Shown: piece after piece, positions 1 to 18,313 of the stretch
Numbering within the stretch: the stretch's first letter is position 1
How the letters are laid out: every line of letters starts with the position of its first letter
Assembly: GCF_012273895.1 (NCBI RefSeq)
Contig: NC_052129.1
Location: 3,348,001-3,412,000 of the forward strand
DNA length: 64,000 nucleotides
Source of the DNA: Zerene cesonia
Taxonomy: Eukaryota > Arthropoda > Insecta > Lepidoptera > Pieridae
Direction: 5' to 3'
Position numbers and translations under genes: made by a program
The notes under the pieces: generated by a model
What the model saw: only the letters and a program-made list of their open reading frames with translations
The model's database searches: none
What the model was told of the DNA's origin: nothing

Positions 1-407
1 GCATTGTATGTTGTGGTTTCATATGTCTGATTTACTAGTTTGTTCCAAGCTGAGATTGCAGGAATTTATTCATCAAGCAATTCCCCTAGAGATCTCATAT
101 CACATCGAAGATCACGCCAAGAATAGTTAATGAATATTACCTAGTCTCATACAGTTTCAAAAAAAAATTGTATAGTAACTACCTTAATAATTATTTCATT
201 CGTTCAAATGTTCAAAAATTTGTATAACTATACAACTTCTATTATAGTAAATACCAAAAAAAGTAACCCTACAATAATTTAAGGCTTGACCAAGACTACA
301 AAGTTCATTTCATTATAATCTCTTGTAATGATACAATGTTTAACAATAGCTATCCATTTAAAATGGCGTTGCTCAACTATCAAAAACCTCGGATGCTGTT
401 AACGTTA

Positions 408-5146
<4,739 letters not shown>

Positions 5147-5370
5147 ATCTCTACTATAATATTATAAATGCGAAGTCTCTCTGTCTGTCTGTCAATCTCT
5201 CACTACGCCGAAGTGCCGTGTGAAGATAGTTTGTGACTGAGAAAAGATATACAACGGTTTTAATACTGGAAATCTCGCGGGTGGAATACTATACAGGGAA
5301 ACTACTATCTATGCCGGACAAACCCAGGGACCGTCTATCTTTTCCTTTAGCTGCACGCGGGGAAATTATG
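5147..5370 (+). mobile_element. Possible degenerate Helitron-like element
   Basis: It starts TCTACTATAATATTATAAATGCG and continues with CTGTCTGTCTGTC. The far part has GCTGCACGCGGGGAAATTATG. An ORF across it (5233-5472) is a by-product. Confidence 0.45.
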
Positions 5371-5961
5371 TTTGTTTATATTGAAATCACGAGACTGATT
5401 TATTTATATGCATTAATGTTTTTAAATGTCAATTTTCACTACCTTATGGTATTATGTAATTATATATGGTAATATATAATTATTTATGATTCAAAATCTA
5501 AATATTATATTCATTGTATGCATACAATAAAATACTAATGTATGCATACGACGCTATTAAGATGTATCATTATCATAGAGCTTTCATAGAAGGATAGAAA
5601 CTGTGACATGACCATACACGAATCTACAGACGATAAAAGATTCCGCCATGTTACAATTGGTTTATTAAAATAAAAAATACAATTATGAATTCACCCTGTA
5701 AAACATGGGATTCTAGAATCTTCAAGGGAACAAAAATTCTTCCAAAAATATAATAGCGTAAAACTTTTTTCTGAACTACGTGAATAAGGATTATCGCTTA
5801 ATTCCGCTCATATGAATAAACAATTACGGACTCAATACGGGCATTTTTCTTTTACTAAACTCAAAAGCGAAATAACAACTAAAACAATTACGTTTTATTA
5901 TTTTTTAAAACCATCCAAGAACATTGGCAATACCACAAATTGAGATCGAGTTCTGACCGCT

Positions 5962-6336
5962 TTATAATGGCATATCATCGCTCATTTCGTGCACATATCT
6001 TTGACGATCCAGCACATAATTGAAACTAAACAGAGCGACACCATGGCATCTATTTCCGTCCATTAATTCCACGATTTCAGGGTTTAAATCATCCGTCGCA
6101 TGGTTTATTTTGACGGCGGGAATGGGGTCGAGAAAATGAAAATCGTAACAAGAAACCGTAACCTTCGGATGTTGCGCGAAAAATGTAATGGCCGAAAAAA
6201 ATAGACTCGTGTGTGGACTATGGACTGATGCGACGTTTGAAACGCTTAGCCATTGGTATAGCATAGGTACTACGTAGAAAATGTTATGGTGTACTGCTTT
6301 TAGTTCCATTTGCAAACTTTTTTTAAAAGTATTCAT
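5962..6336 (-). CDS. Unrecognised intact 124-codon ORF
   Basis: This uninterrupted frame starts at ATG (AATAACATG context) and ends in TAA. It is the longest gap-free ATG-started frame outside the two-exon gene. The composition looks protein-like rather than random, with balanced acidic and basic residues and mixed third positions, for example DFHFLDPIPAVKI around residues 75-87 and a C-terminal half rich in Asp, Asn, His and Met. There is no signal peptide; hydrophobic residues cluster at about 19-34 and 44-53. No family is recognised. It has no nearby promoter or neighbour that explains it. It could be a small intronless gene, an exon, or a captured mobile or viral fragment. At this length chance is possible in 64 kb, so confidence is modest. 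Confidence 0.3.
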   Translation of the reverse strand: MNTFKKSLQMELKAVHHNIFYVVPMLYQWLSVSNVASVHSPHTSLFFSAITFFAQHPKVTVSCYDFHFLDPIPAVKINHATDDLNPEIVELMDGNRCHGVALFSFNYVLDRQRYVHEMSDDMPL

Positions 6337-7041
6337 GTTATTAATGGCGAAAATTAATAAAGTAACAAGTTTCGATGAAAATTCTTATACTAACTACGTA
6401 CCCATAATTAAATAATAAACATAAAGAGTGAGTTTACCAGTTGATCAGAACAGTTTACAAGATTTAAACTAAACAAACAACTAAGAGCATATTTAAAAAT
6501 CACAACATGACATACGACATCTCAACATGCCCTAAAAAAACTAAAATTGCAGTCTACCTTCCAAGATATGGTCTCGCACGTTTCATGCAAAACCAACCTT
6601 ATTCGAGCGATACACGGCGACCCCGATACAAGCTATATAACGTTACGCTTTTTAATTAAAAGACACCGTACATTGGTGTCAACTAGACATGAGATAAATT
6701 GAGAGAATTCGCATTAAACAAAATTCGCGGTATTCCCACACCGCGCCGCTAAATGGGTCGATACACGTCTCCGTTTCAAGCATCACCGATTTATTCCATG
6801 CAATATAGACGACGTTAAAAATTGCTTAGGTATTTGTTTAATAATACAAGAACGAAGCGCTCTTGTGCTGTTTCTGAAAACAAACAGTAATACGGATTTA
6901 GAAATAGCGATATTTTCGTAATACTGGATTTACTTATACATAATTTTACGTTGAAACTACTAGCAATATTCTCGAGCCAAGACCACTGTCCATCAGTAGT
7001 CCCAAGCCTACATAAAAGACGTTCTATCAGTTTCACGCTTA

Positions 7042-7200
7042 TTTTATAATGTTAAAATTCCCTCTTCCTTCCCGCAATCCCTCGATTAATCTTTGAAGCG
7101 TGAACGCAAAGCCTTCGGTTCTGCACATGTCAGTCCCATCGAGGGGATATAGAGTGCACTTATGTTTCTGCCACACATCTACGATCCTCCTACTGCCTAT
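7042..7200 (-). CDS. Coding-like 53-codon stretch without a start codon
   Basis: Reading the minus strand, 53 codons are open between an in-frame TGA and a TAA. It contains segments such as HKCTLYPLDGTDMCR and EGFAFTLQRLIEGLREGR, and its GC content is higher than in neighbouring sequence. There is no ATG until the middle. It could be a decayed fragment of a mobile-element protein or an exon. I do not recognise it, and splice sites at its ends are not clear. Confidence 0.15.
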
Positions 7201-10200
7201 TCATATTTGAGATATTCCGTGAACTTAATCTGTTAAACACTCGTTTAAAAACTCTCCAAATTACCTGACTAATTTCTCGCAATGCTTATCAACTACTAAC
7301 ACGTTATCTAACAAATACGTCTGGCCATTTATTTTCCTTAAGAGATAAAAACCATGTGTGTGTGTGTGTGACGTGACATACCATTAAGCATCATCATACA
7401 AACCATATATGACGTAAAATGCGCGATCAAAAATGCCGAGAATTCAAACAATGATAAAAACAGCCTGTATAACGGGTTGTAGCACATGTGTATTGTTTGT
7501 ATACAGTGATAACGTCACACGTGGTCATAGGAGCGGCACGTGCGCCTGCGCAATCGTCAATCTCGTGATTCACCAGTTTATCAAACAGCTGTTTAATTAT
7601 TCGTCAGCAGCGTTTTTGCGGGAAATATTGTCATGTTAAATAGGTGTTTAAATTTCGAATGATTTGATCCAGTAAATCTTCGTATGCATTACCGGTAGGT
7701 AACATCGTGGTCTGTCACTTCCCTCCGTAGGGACAACTGTCAGTATATATAGTTTCATATGTAATTTATAAGCTCCTTTGCAAATTTCGATTATTTTAGC
7801 TCATTAATTACCTATTTTAAGGATATTATACGTAATTTTTTATTTGCCTTCGGTATATATTTACATAGCTAAAGAAAGTTTCAGGGATATGACTTAAAAT
7901 AGTATAATAGTAATTCTACATTAATAGTCGTAGTTCATTATTTATTCAACTAAAGGTTATTTTGAGTGTTGGTTACTTTTCGAAGTATCGTGCTCGAACC
8001 TGTATGCTAATAGGGTAAATATTAACAAACGTTTAATCACGTTAAACAAATTTGCGCAAACGTGAAATTCATTAAAAATCAGCTAAAACGAAATGCCATT
8101 ACCAACAACTTCAATGTTAAATAAATCGTAAAAACGCGGTCAAGTGTTTATACAACCTTAATATTTTAAATCTCGCATCGACACTTGCTCGTTCCGAGAA
8201 ATGATACCGCATCCTTACAGATTAACGAAATATTGCGCAAAAACAATCGTTAAAAACTTTTTACTCGCCAATTTTGAGGTTTATCGATTTTCCGATGAGA
8301 AAATTATCGGCCGTTAATATATTTTAATTGCTCCACGACCGTGTCAGCCGCTTGAAACTTTCATATTGGGGTCGAGCAATTTCCATGTGATAAACATGTC
8401 AATGGCAAGTATGTAAATGCACATAAAACCGTCAGGAAGCCGAATTTTGTTTACCATATAATTTACACACTTAGGCATAAATCACTTTTCTTTTTATGTG
8501 CCTATTAGGGACATTTTAAAGGGAAAGAATGCGAAACGCAACATTTGCATAATTAGGGAATAAATCGAGAATCGGTGTCAAAGCGCACTCAACTGCGAAT
8601 TGTTTTAAATATCAAACGGACAGAGAATTGGTATAAGAAAAGAGAAAGTTTATTTTTTCAACGTTTCCTGTGCATAATATGACGAAATGTGGTTAAAAAA
8701 ATATGTATTTCACACTAATTTAAAGACGAGTTAAGAAGCTTTTAACGCGGCTCGTATTATGTGGGTGACAGAAACCAAGTCACTCACAACACAAGGAACA
8801 ACTTGCCAACTGCATATTTATGAAGTGTTTATACTGGAACAAGTTTTTATGACAATTATGGAATATGAATATGTACGTATAAATATACAATATTTATTAT
8901 TTACGTATGTATTGCTTATCTACCTCTGCCATTGTATTATTACTATAAACATTGAGTTGCCTGGAAGAAATTTCTCAAGTGAAAAACTTCCCTCTGTGCT
9001 GGTTTAATTTTTAAGGATCTTAAGAATAAAATAGTAACTCTTATAACAACAAAAAAGTATATATAGCTATAAAAATCTTTCACAATCCTTTCCCCGCAAA
9101 TCTATCTATTATTCCTGCATTCCTATCTATTAAAGCACATCTATTGAGAATAGTATTAACAATGTATTAACCTCAACCTGTCATTCACGCGAAAAAGAAC
9201 GTCAAAATTGAGAAGAGTTAAATAAACTTTAAGTATTGTGAGTAAGTGTAGTTTCACTTTTTGTGTGTACGTGTTAGACGACACGTCTCGAATCGAAACG
9301 AGAAATATTTTATTATTATGATGACTAACTATGTATGAACTCCCAGACGATAAACGTAGTCGAAGAAAAACATTAAATTCGACTGAAATCTATCTAAGAG
9401 GCAGTCTACACTTACAGGTAGTTGATTTTCAAAATCACCGTGATACTGCGAAAATCACGAGGCACGTAGACATCTATAAAAATATCAATGAAAAAACACG
9501 TAGGCGATACTTCGTAAATTCAAAACGTTACAAGATATTTTATACGGCTATTTACAAAATGCAAGCTAACAGAAAACGTTCATGAGTTTATGATAGCATG
9601 CTCCCGATAGCGATGGGATACAAAAAGTATTCGAGTTTACCTTTAAAGTTAAAAGCACGAACTTTTATAAAATGTCAGTTTGCACTTTCTATGAAATTGC
9701 TATGTTCATATTATGTGTTCACATAATTTATAACTTTAAAAGATAAAGATGAATAAGATTTTCTTTTATTTTGTATTTTTATCTGGACAACACTACATAA
9801 CGATAATTGATTATTAAAAATAAAATTCACAATTAGCTACGACTTAAGAACGGAACGACATAATTTTTGTTTAAATGATTTGATGACAAGATTTCAAGGC
9901 GTCAAAACAGAACTCAATTAGTCACGTATACCTAATGCGCTTAAAACAACGAAGGGCAACCCAAATAATTTTTATTAGTACGATCTTATGCAATAACATT
10001 TTTAATAAGTCGGTTAACGATCTCCACGAACATTATATGGGACGAGAAACTAAGTAATCCACAAAAATATATGAAAGCTATAAAATGTCGACAATTATAC
10101 GGCAAACCTCATTAAATCTCGACACAGTTCTGTGTTACAATTGAAAATAATTGGCGTGTGCGGGATGTATGAAAGCGAGATGAGAAAGCCACGGCAGAAG

Positions 10201-10466
10201 ATATGAGATTTACTTGTTTATCAAATATGTATTAAAGGTATCAACAGAAATCGTTCCTCATTGAATAACAAATAAATTAAATAACAATTTTTGCTTTTTA
10301 TATTATTTCATTCTCATGACTCGATATACATTTATATTAAATTTATATTTCTCTTTTTCTTATATTTGTAAGTTACATAAAAATAAAACTGATTCATTCA
10401 CTATCTTTTCTAATCACACCAACATTCATATTTGTTTCCAAATTACGATATATTTTCATATAAATT

Positions 10467-10499
10467 AGAAATGTTTAAGCGCTAGGCTTAAACATTTCT
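10467..10499. repeat. Perfect 14-bp inverted repeat (hairpin)
   Basis: AGAAATGTTTAAGC at 10467-10480 and its reverse complement at 10486-10499, separated by GCTAG. Confidence 0.9.
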
Positions 10500-10707
10500 T
10501 TCTACACAGGAAAATTAAATATTATTCAAAAAACACTACAAAGGAAAATCCTTCTCTAAACATCCCCAAGCATCCAAATAAAAAGCAACATTCACTTTCG
10601 CGGTAAATACGCGTCACGAGTCACAACTACATATCTGGCTGCCTCATTACTAATGTTTCTCTTAAACTATGTCAAATATGTTCATTAACCGCTTTTTATA
10701 TAGTACA

Positions 10708-10906
10708 CTAGCTGCGCCCCGCGGTTTCACCCGCGTAAGTCCGTATCCCGTAGGAATATCGGGATAAAAGTTGCCTATATGTTATTCCAGTTGTCCAGCT
10801 GTCTACGTACCAAATGTCATTGCAATCGGTTCAGCAGTTTTTGCGTGAAAGAGCAACATAAACACACACATCCTTACAAACTTTCGCATTTATAATATTT
10901 GTAGGA
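10708..10906 (-). mobile_element. Non-autonomous Helitron-like element, complete
   Basis: On the minus strand it starts TCCTACAAATATTATAAATG and ends in a CCGCGGGGCGCAG hairpin region followed by CTAG. It is flanked by host A at the 5' end and T at the 3' end, as expected for Helitron insertion between A and T. There are no target duplications or inverted termini. The interior carries the recurrent 'ACTGAACCGATTGCAATGA'-type core. It resembles the Lep1-type Helitron-like repeats described from Lepidoptera. Confidence 0.85.
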
Positions 10907-10974
10907 TATATAGTAGATACTATACCTATAGCATTGCAGTTGAAAATTGCTCCTTATATGAAGTTTGACTATTG

Positions 10975-11146
10975 TTACTGTTCGCCCCGGCCGTGCTACA
11001 TTTCCGTGGTAAAAAGTATTCTATAGCACTCGGGTATAATGTAGCTCTCTTTTGGTGAAATATATTTCCAAATCGGTCCAGTAGTTTCGGAGCCGTTTAC
11101 AAACAAACAAAAAACTTGTCCTCTGTATTATATTGGTATAAATATA
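10975..11146 (-). mobile_element. Diverged Helitron-like element
   Basis: It lies 70 bp from the previous copy. It shares the general plan on the minus strand (TATAATACAGAGG..., GTTTGTTTGTTTGTAAACGG, 'ACTACTGGACCGATTTGG') and ends in a GC-rich CCGGGGCGAACAG, but the CTAG end is not preserved. It belongs to a related but different subfamily. Confidence 0.55.
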
Positions 11147-11767
11147 AAAAAAAACTATTTAATTATTATTTAAAATTGAACTATTTTTATTTCTGAAAGT
11201 GTATTAGCAATAATTTTATACCATTGGAATACTATAAATTAGTTTATTAAACACTATAAGGACTTCAGCGCCATAAAAATTCAATAAATGTTTTCATTAC
11301 CTCGTATTTTATTACGGGACATTAAAAAGTTATTCTGAAAGTAGTAGTTAATATCTTGATGATTACCATCATAATATTGCATTAATTAGCATTGCCAATT
11401 ATTATATTAAAACATTATACCTTTCGTGTACAATCAACCAACTTAACAATAGATAATATTTATAAGATGCAGCGACTTTGAACGTTTTTCATAGCGAGCA
11501 AAATTACTTTTTATTATCAACTGAAAGTGTATTTTATAAACCTAATCCATTAGTGTTAATTTAGAGTGGCCATAACGTTGGCATTGATTATTATCATTAC
11601 GGGGTCTAGAAGTTTGACATATCGTATTAGTACCAATACAAAATCGATAGAAAAAGTAATCATATCAGCATCACAAACATACTTTCTCCAGAATACCTAG
11701 TCTTGCCATAAATATTGTAATAAAGAAAAAAGAAAATTGTTAACTGCAAATAACATTTATTACTTTT

Positions 11768-12767
11768 NNNNNNNNNNNNNNNNNNNNNNNNNNNNNNNNN
11801 NNNNNNNNNNNNNNNNNNNNNNNNNNNNNNNNNNNNNNNNNNNNNNNNNNNNNNNNNNNNNNNNNNNNNNNNNNNNNNNNNNNNNNNNNNNNNNNNNNNN
11901 NNNNNNNNNNNNNNNNNNNNNNNNNNNNNNNNNNNNNNNNNNNNNNNNNNNNNNNNNNNNNNNNNNNNNNNNNNNNNNNNNNNNNNNNNNNNNNNNNNNN
12001 NNNNNNNNNNNNNNNNNNNNNNNNNNNNNNNNNNNNNNNNNNNNNNNNNNNNNNNNNNNNNNNNNNNNNNNNNNNNNNNNNNNNNNNNNNNNNNNNNNNN
12101 NNNNNNNNNNNNNNNNNNNNNNNNNNNNNNNNNNNNNNNNNNNNNNNNNNNNNNNNNNNNNNNNNNNNNNNNNNNNNNNNNNNNNNNNNNNNNNNNNNNN
12201 NNNNNNNNNNNNNNNNNNNNNNNNNNNNNNNNNNNNNNNNNNNNNNNNNNNNNNNNNNNNNNNNNNNNNNNNNNNNNNNNNNNNNNNNNNNNNNNNNNNN
12301 NNNNNNNNNNNNNNNNNNNNNNNNNNNNNNNNNNNNNNNNNNNNNNNNNNNNNNNNNNNNNNNNNNNNNNNNNNNNNNNNNNNNNNNNNNNNNNNNNNNN
12401 NNNNNNNNNNNNNNNNNNNNNNNNNNNNNNNNNNNNNNNNNNNNNNNNNNNNNNNNNNNNNNNNNNNNNNNNNNNNNNNNNNNNNNNNNNNNNNNNNNNN
12501 NNNNNNNNNNNNNNNNNNNNNNNNNNNNNNNNNNNNNNNNNNNNNNNNNNNNNNNNNNNNNNNNNNNNNNNNNNNNNNNNNNNNNNNNNNNNNNNNNNNN
12601 NNNNNNNNNNNNNNNNNNNNNNNNNNNNNNNNNNNNNNNNNNNNNNNNNNNNNNNNNNNNNNNNNNNNNNNNNNNNNNNNNNNNNNNNNNNNNNNNNNNN
12701 NNNNNNNNNNNNNNNNNNNNNNNNNNNNNNNNNNNNNNNNNNNNNNNNNNNNNNNNNNNNNNNNNNN
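11768..12767. other. Assembly gap, 1000 N
   Basis: Exactly 1000 unknown bases, a default-size scaffold gap. Frames crossing it are meaningless. Confidence 0.99.
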
Positions 12768-13526
12768 TGACAGATTCGAAATTCAAATGTAATATTTTTT
12801 TATAATTAAGTGTAACAGTATTTATGGCCAGACTAAGTATAAAGTCCCATATACCTTAACTCTCTGATCTTTCCCACAATGTAAAACTGCAGACTGCAGT
12901 GAACGACTTATTATCCTGGAAGCTACTATATATATATTGAACAGTCAAAAGTTGTATTATTCGGAACTGGTGGATGTTTAAGACAAACTATTTTCCTGTC
13001 TGTTTCGTTGAAAGCGTTGTAGCGTTGGCAACGGCACGTCGTTTGATTGGTAGGTGAGCCACCGCTCTAAATGCGTGTGGATAGCTACTGACGGACGCTG
13101 CGTTTCTAAGAATATTGTTCACTGTCAACCGATACACTTTTCGTGCGAATTTTACCTATTAGCAACCATTTTTCTATTCGGTTGTAAGTAGTGGATTTAG
13201 GGCTTAAAACTATCCTATGTCCCTTCTCAGATTTCAAACTTTTCATCAAAATTTGTGGTTTAGGCGTTGAGAAGAGAGACGGACAGAGAGTAATTTTCAC
13301 ATTTATAATATTACATTATATGCACGTACAATTATATAATACATACAATATACAATATTTTAAATATTACATAGACATAATGTAGTATATATTACAACAG
13401 AAATTAGTATTTACTTCTCAGTAACTTCGTCTACCTATATTCCTAACTTAAGCTATGCAGAACAATGAAAACGAAAAAATTACATCGTTTTGTTATCTAA
13501 TCTATCCAACGAGATATTATTGTAGA

Positions 13527-13667
13527 CTAGCTGCGCCTATATGCTATTCCAGTAGTCCAGCTATCTACGTAGCAAATTATATTGCAATCTGTTCAGTAGT
13601 TTTGCGTGAAAGAGCAACAAACACACACACATCCTTACAAACTTTCGCATTTATAATATTTGTAGGA
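13527..13667 (-). mobile_element. Internally deleted Helitron-like element
   Basis: Both ends match the copy at 10708-10906, including CTAG, the TCCTAC start and the A/T flanks. About 58 bp near the 3' end are missing, including the terminal hairpin stem. An accidental frame runs through it and is not a gene. Confidence 0.8.
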
Positions 13668-13972
13668 TTATTGTAGATTAGCTATTTAATCAATAAGATT
13701 CACAACAATACAGCGCACTATATTTAAACTAAATCTATTCGACATTGCGTATTTCGGGGCGTCGAGGCTGAACACATTCGCAATTGATCGTAAGCTGTTA
13801 GATATATCGGGAATGTGCACGTTTTGATTGTAACGATTATTAGCCAATGCAAATAATAACTTTTATACGTTGTATAGTAAAGTATTAAAGTCTATATCAC
13901 AACATAGTATAGAACAGAGTCGCTATTCGACGTCTGTGAGCCTGTATGATTAGATTTTAAAAATAAACAACA

Positions 13973-14152
13973 GGAATTAAAAACTTATTAACGGAGAGAG
14001 GGGAGACTCCCCGTGACCACGCTCGCTGTAAAGTGTTCGAAACGTCGGGTTAATAATATAATGAATAAATCGCGTTTAAAATCCGTTAAAAAGTTTTTAA
14101 TTTCTAAATGTTCTAATAATACTCGCGCAAAATCAAACACAAGAAAATATTA
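13973..14152 (+). mobile_element. Foldback/MITE-like element, left arm mostly deleted
   Basis: The left end reads GGAATTAAAAACTTATTAACGG and the right end is its inverted counterpart CCGTTAAAAAGTTTTTAATTTC. The middle has a GGGGAG-A-CTCCCC hairpin that marks the centre. The full right arm (14008-14106) has sister copies at 53517 and 58128 in the opposite orientation. A flank rich in A, ending GAAAATATTA at 14152, is shared with the 53.5 kb copy. Confidence 0.6.
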
Positions 14153-14843
14153 AGCAACAGACTTCGACGGTTTTTTTTTAAATAGATAAGAGTGATTCAA
14201 GAGGAAGGTTTATAAATATAAACAAAATAAATAAATCGAAATGCTCTTTTATTCGTGTTATCTTTTACAAGCATTAATGAATACCTTTTTTAAAGCTATA
14301 GTATTTTTTAACTACTAACACCTAGTAAAAATAATTTTAATGCATTAAAAATATCGTAATTTCTACTGCAATTAATATAAATCATCTACATCATAAGCTT
14401 AAAAGAAATTACCTCCGAAACAACTATGAAATGACAATTACCCACAACGGAATAACTTCACAAAGTATTTATTTTTAATACACCGTGACATTAACCATAT
14501 ATTTCACGTAATATTTATTATAAAAATATTTTCTCTCGAGCATTCCTACAAGGAGAAAATTCATACAAGCGTGCCCTTAATTGGATGGACAGAGCGTGAC
14601 ATTTCTGAAGTAAAACACCAGTTTGTTTTTCGGCGATCTTCTTCATTATTTTTAAGTTATTTCATATTGATCTCAATTTTGCAGATATCAAAAAACCGCG
14701 AGGTGTGAGTCAAGATGTCAAGAAAAGATGTGGGTCATGAATGTGACTTCTTCTGGTTTACCGAGAATTAGGAATAAATTGAAATTAAATGAAACAACTA
14801 GTGATAAATAATCGGAGAAAAGCTTGTGCACATAATCCTATTA

Positions 14844-15043
14844 TCCTATTAATATTATAAATGTGAAAGTTTGTAACGATGTGTGTGTGTTTGTTGCTCT
14901 TTCACGCAAAAACTACTGAACCGATTGTAATGAAATTTGGTGCGTAGACAGCTGGCCAATTGGAATAACATATAGGGTACTTTTAATCCTGATATTCCTA
15001 CGGGATACGGACTTACGCGTGTGAAACCGCGGTGCGTAGCTAC
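14844..15043 (+). mobile_element. Helitron-like element with mutated 3' end
   Basis: It starts TCCTATTAATATTATAAATG after a host A, carries the shared core, and ends GTGAAACCGCGGTGCGTAG followed by CTAC instead of CTAG. Confidence 0.8.
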
Positions 15044-15744
15044 TTATGAAATAAATTTACAAACTAAAACTGCCATATCACCTATTAAAAAGAGTTAAAA
15101 CTGTTTAATATATATTTAATTAATTTTAGGAAATATAGCTGAAATTGAAACTGTAATCAATGTAAAACGCATCACTCTCTTCTATTGAATAATATACAAT
15201 ATAAAGCAAAGTTCGTTCGTTTAAAAGAAATGAAAAGCAAACTCCATCCATATTCCATAACTGGAATACAAAATCAATTGCTAACAGATAAATGCACTTG
15301 TACGTTAAAACAATACGTTATACCAACACGGAATCGCCCTGAATGCAATTATACTTAAACAAAATTCCCTCTCCGAGCGCAGTCCCATAATTCGAACATA
15401 ATATTGAAACAACAAATTGAAAAGCAATAATATCGCAATGTATTTAAATGCTTGTTTATTTCTCTTATACGCGCTCCAGCCGAAAACGTCGATATGCAGG
15501 TAATAAATAATGGATCGTGATTCAAAACAAACCGTCCATTAATTGTTTTATTCAAGGAATAAATGCAAGTATGGGGGGTCGCAAACACTTCCTTACCACT
15601 CTTTTTCCAACCAAACTCTCCGTATAATCTTCTATTCTCTTCCCCTCTGATATAACTGTATACTCATCATGATCGCGTGTGATGCATTTCAATACATTTA
15701 ATCTGTGTCTCCGCTATGGAACTCGGAAAGTAAGATATGACACT

Positions 15745-15935
15745 TCACACTAATATTATAAATGTGAACGTTTGTTTGTTTGGATGTTTATCCGTCAATG
15801 ACACTGAAACTACTGAACGGATTTTGATGAAATTTTGTATGCAGACAGGGTATGAGCTGACAGGTTACTTTTTATCCCGTTTAAATGCTCCCTTGGGAAT
15901 CCTGATATCCGGGCGGAGCCGGGACGAGCGTCTAG
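15745..15935 (+). mobile_element. Helitron-like element, second subfamily
   Basis: The 5' part is ACTAATATTATAAATGTGAACG, followed by GTTTGTTTGGATGTTTATCC. The 3' end is GGGCGGAGCCGGGACGAGCG then TCTAG and T. The same subfamily occurs at 30661-30832, and as fragments at 28890-28975 and 51619-51643. Confidence 0.75.
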
Positions 15936-18106
15936 TATAAAATAACTTTGAACTTTCTAATAATAGTGTTCCGTGTTCAATTTATGTTCACTTTGTATCT
16001 ATTTACAATTTGCATTCTTAAATGCGTTTCGTTATAATTTTGTATAATTATAGTTCCCCTTTTATTGACATTTTGTTTTTTTATAATTTCATTGATTTAT
16101 TGAATATTACGACACAATACACTCAACTCCATAAAACAGCAAGAAAACACCCATCTTGATTACCTACAAGAAGAATTATTCCGTATTCCAGCCAATACAA
16201 AGAAAAAAAACCATCGCATTCCTTCTATCAGATTTTTAATTAAAATTTTCATAAAAACCCCGCGCGTTCATAATAAAAATCCCGTTTACAATGTCGTGCG
16301 CTATCACCGCTGTACCGTATTAACAAACGATAATTCAGTTACTGGGTCAACACGTTATTTGCAGCGCGCACGTCACAATGCACCGCCGTGTAAACATAAC
16401 GACACGTGTTCGCCGAAATTATGTCGGTACGACGAAACGATCATATCGTATGGTGTAAAGGGTATTCGCTATTGTTCTATACTATTGTGTTATTGAGTCG
16501 TTTTAGATTTGATATATAGAGAAGCTCTCTGTGACCACTGATGCGGACACACAAGGGGTAAACCACCACGTTTTGGGGACACGGCAGCGTCCCTGTCAAG
16601 TGTCTCTATATAAATGTACACTGTATTCATTAGTGTGATATGCAACATAAAAAATTGTTCCTTATATACCTACATACATAAAAAAATCTTAATTTCGTTT
16701 TTGCGAGAAATGTTCAAAGTACAAAAACGTGCCATATTTCCATACCCAACAGAACGTAAGAAACTCTTTCGTGTCTAAACATTTATTATCGTTAAAAGTG
16801 ACACATAATGACACAGATTGAAAAACAAGCACAGACTGAGTGTAATTCATCAAAAGCATGGGCGTGGCCGCTTATTCATTATCACAGTATGAGCTACCCT
16901 TGATACAACCATAAATAAGTCCTTTACAATTTCCCGCCCACAAAGGAGCACTTTCAGCATCCGTATAAAGAAATTTCTTATGAAAGATGGAATTTAAATG
17001 ATTTTAATAGGTACATATAATTATGAGAAAGAGATTAAGCTCTTCGTAATTACCTTCGGCTAAAGGAAATGCTGAGATCGTTTCCAAGTCTTTTATAATT
17101 ACTTAAACATTGTTGACTACACGTAGGTATATAAAATTAAATAATGTTAATTACGTGCCAAAATTTTATATCATACTGGGAAAAAATATCAATGAACCAA
17201 CTAGAGTCCATTCTTCTATATGGCATACAAACTCATCATGAGTACCAGGCTCTCATGAATGCTAAGGGTCCAATACCAAAACAATGTCTTCACACAACTG
17301 TTTATACAACACCAGCCCGCCGCACAACATTCTCAGAATCAGGCCTGTTGTAAAACGTGCCTAATGACGTAAGAAATAATGTAAGCAAATAAATCCGTTG
17401 TTATGAAACTTTCATCTGAAATGAATGAAAGCATATTGTAGTGATTTGCGTGAAACATTTCTTCTAATGTTACTGCGTATGTTCTACGTCTTCGTTTATC
17501 AAAAGCGGGGTCGTGTTAATAAGTAGGCTAAGCCCACACTTTCGTTATATGAGATGAAATGTCACTTATACGATGCTATATGCTTATACGATGTAGGAAT
17601 TACCATAAAGTCTATGTCAATCTAATGGTCTGGTTTCCACAGGTGTGAGATTGAAAATTCATAAGAGATGGAACACTAAAAAAATAAAGATTAAAATATA
17701 AAGTTGAAGAATAATGAAAATATAACACTAGCTTCGGAAACCTTTAAGAACTATTTTAGCAACGTCAAAGCGGATGTTCAAGCATACTACGAAGAAAAAG
17801 CAATAAAATTCTTAAATAGGATTCAGTAAATCTATCTCTACTACACTGGAAGCAATTATATGTATTATATAGAACTATTAATTATACATCAAACAACACC
17901 CAAATTCGAAAACAGATTTTTTATATACTACTAGTTTTTACTTTTTGAATCAAGAAAAATATTGCTTAGGATGATAACACTATGTAAGTTTTATGAATTA
18001 TGATTAATTAGTCCAATTCCATTTAGTAATTAAACTTACTTTAAAATATCTACAAACTATATTGCTAATGAAATCCATATTGTTTTCCCGAGTACAGTAT
18101 TTAAAA
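15936..18106. other. No gene recognised
   Basis: A GC-richer patch at 16260-16480 is open in one plus frame without an ATG or splice context. The rest is AT-rich. Confidence 0.4.
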
Positions 18107-18313
18107 TCCTACTAATATTTATAAATGCGAAAGTTTGCGAGTATGTGTATGTTTGTTACTCTTTCACGCAAAAACTACTGAGCCGATTGCAATGAAATTT
18201 GGTATATATTTGTAGATAGTTGGACAACTGGAATAACAGACAGGCAACTTTTTATATTCCTACTATGACTATAGATAGACACTTATGCGGTTGAAACCGC
18301 GGGGCGCAGCAAG
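18107..18313 (+). mobile_element. Helitron-like element
   Basis: It starts TCCTACTAATATTTATAAATG and has the canonical core and the GAAACCGCGGGGCGCAG hairpin. The last bases are CAAG rather than CTAG. A short CTAGCTGCG fragment of a minus-strand copy lies immediately after it (from about 18324). Confidence 0.8.

Larger units (their letters stand above)
6337..10707. other. Mostly featureless AT-rich stretch
   Basis: Apart from the 7042-7200 coding-like segment, I note only a GC-richer patch at 7490-7640 with CACGTG-type E-box motifs and an ATGTGTGTGTGTGTGACG microsatellite near 7355. Frames at 8759-9007 and 9331-9585 have no supporting signals. Confidence 0.4.

Noticed and set aside
11737..12792. 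Long open frames on both strands
   Set aside because: They consist almost entirely of the 1000-N gap.
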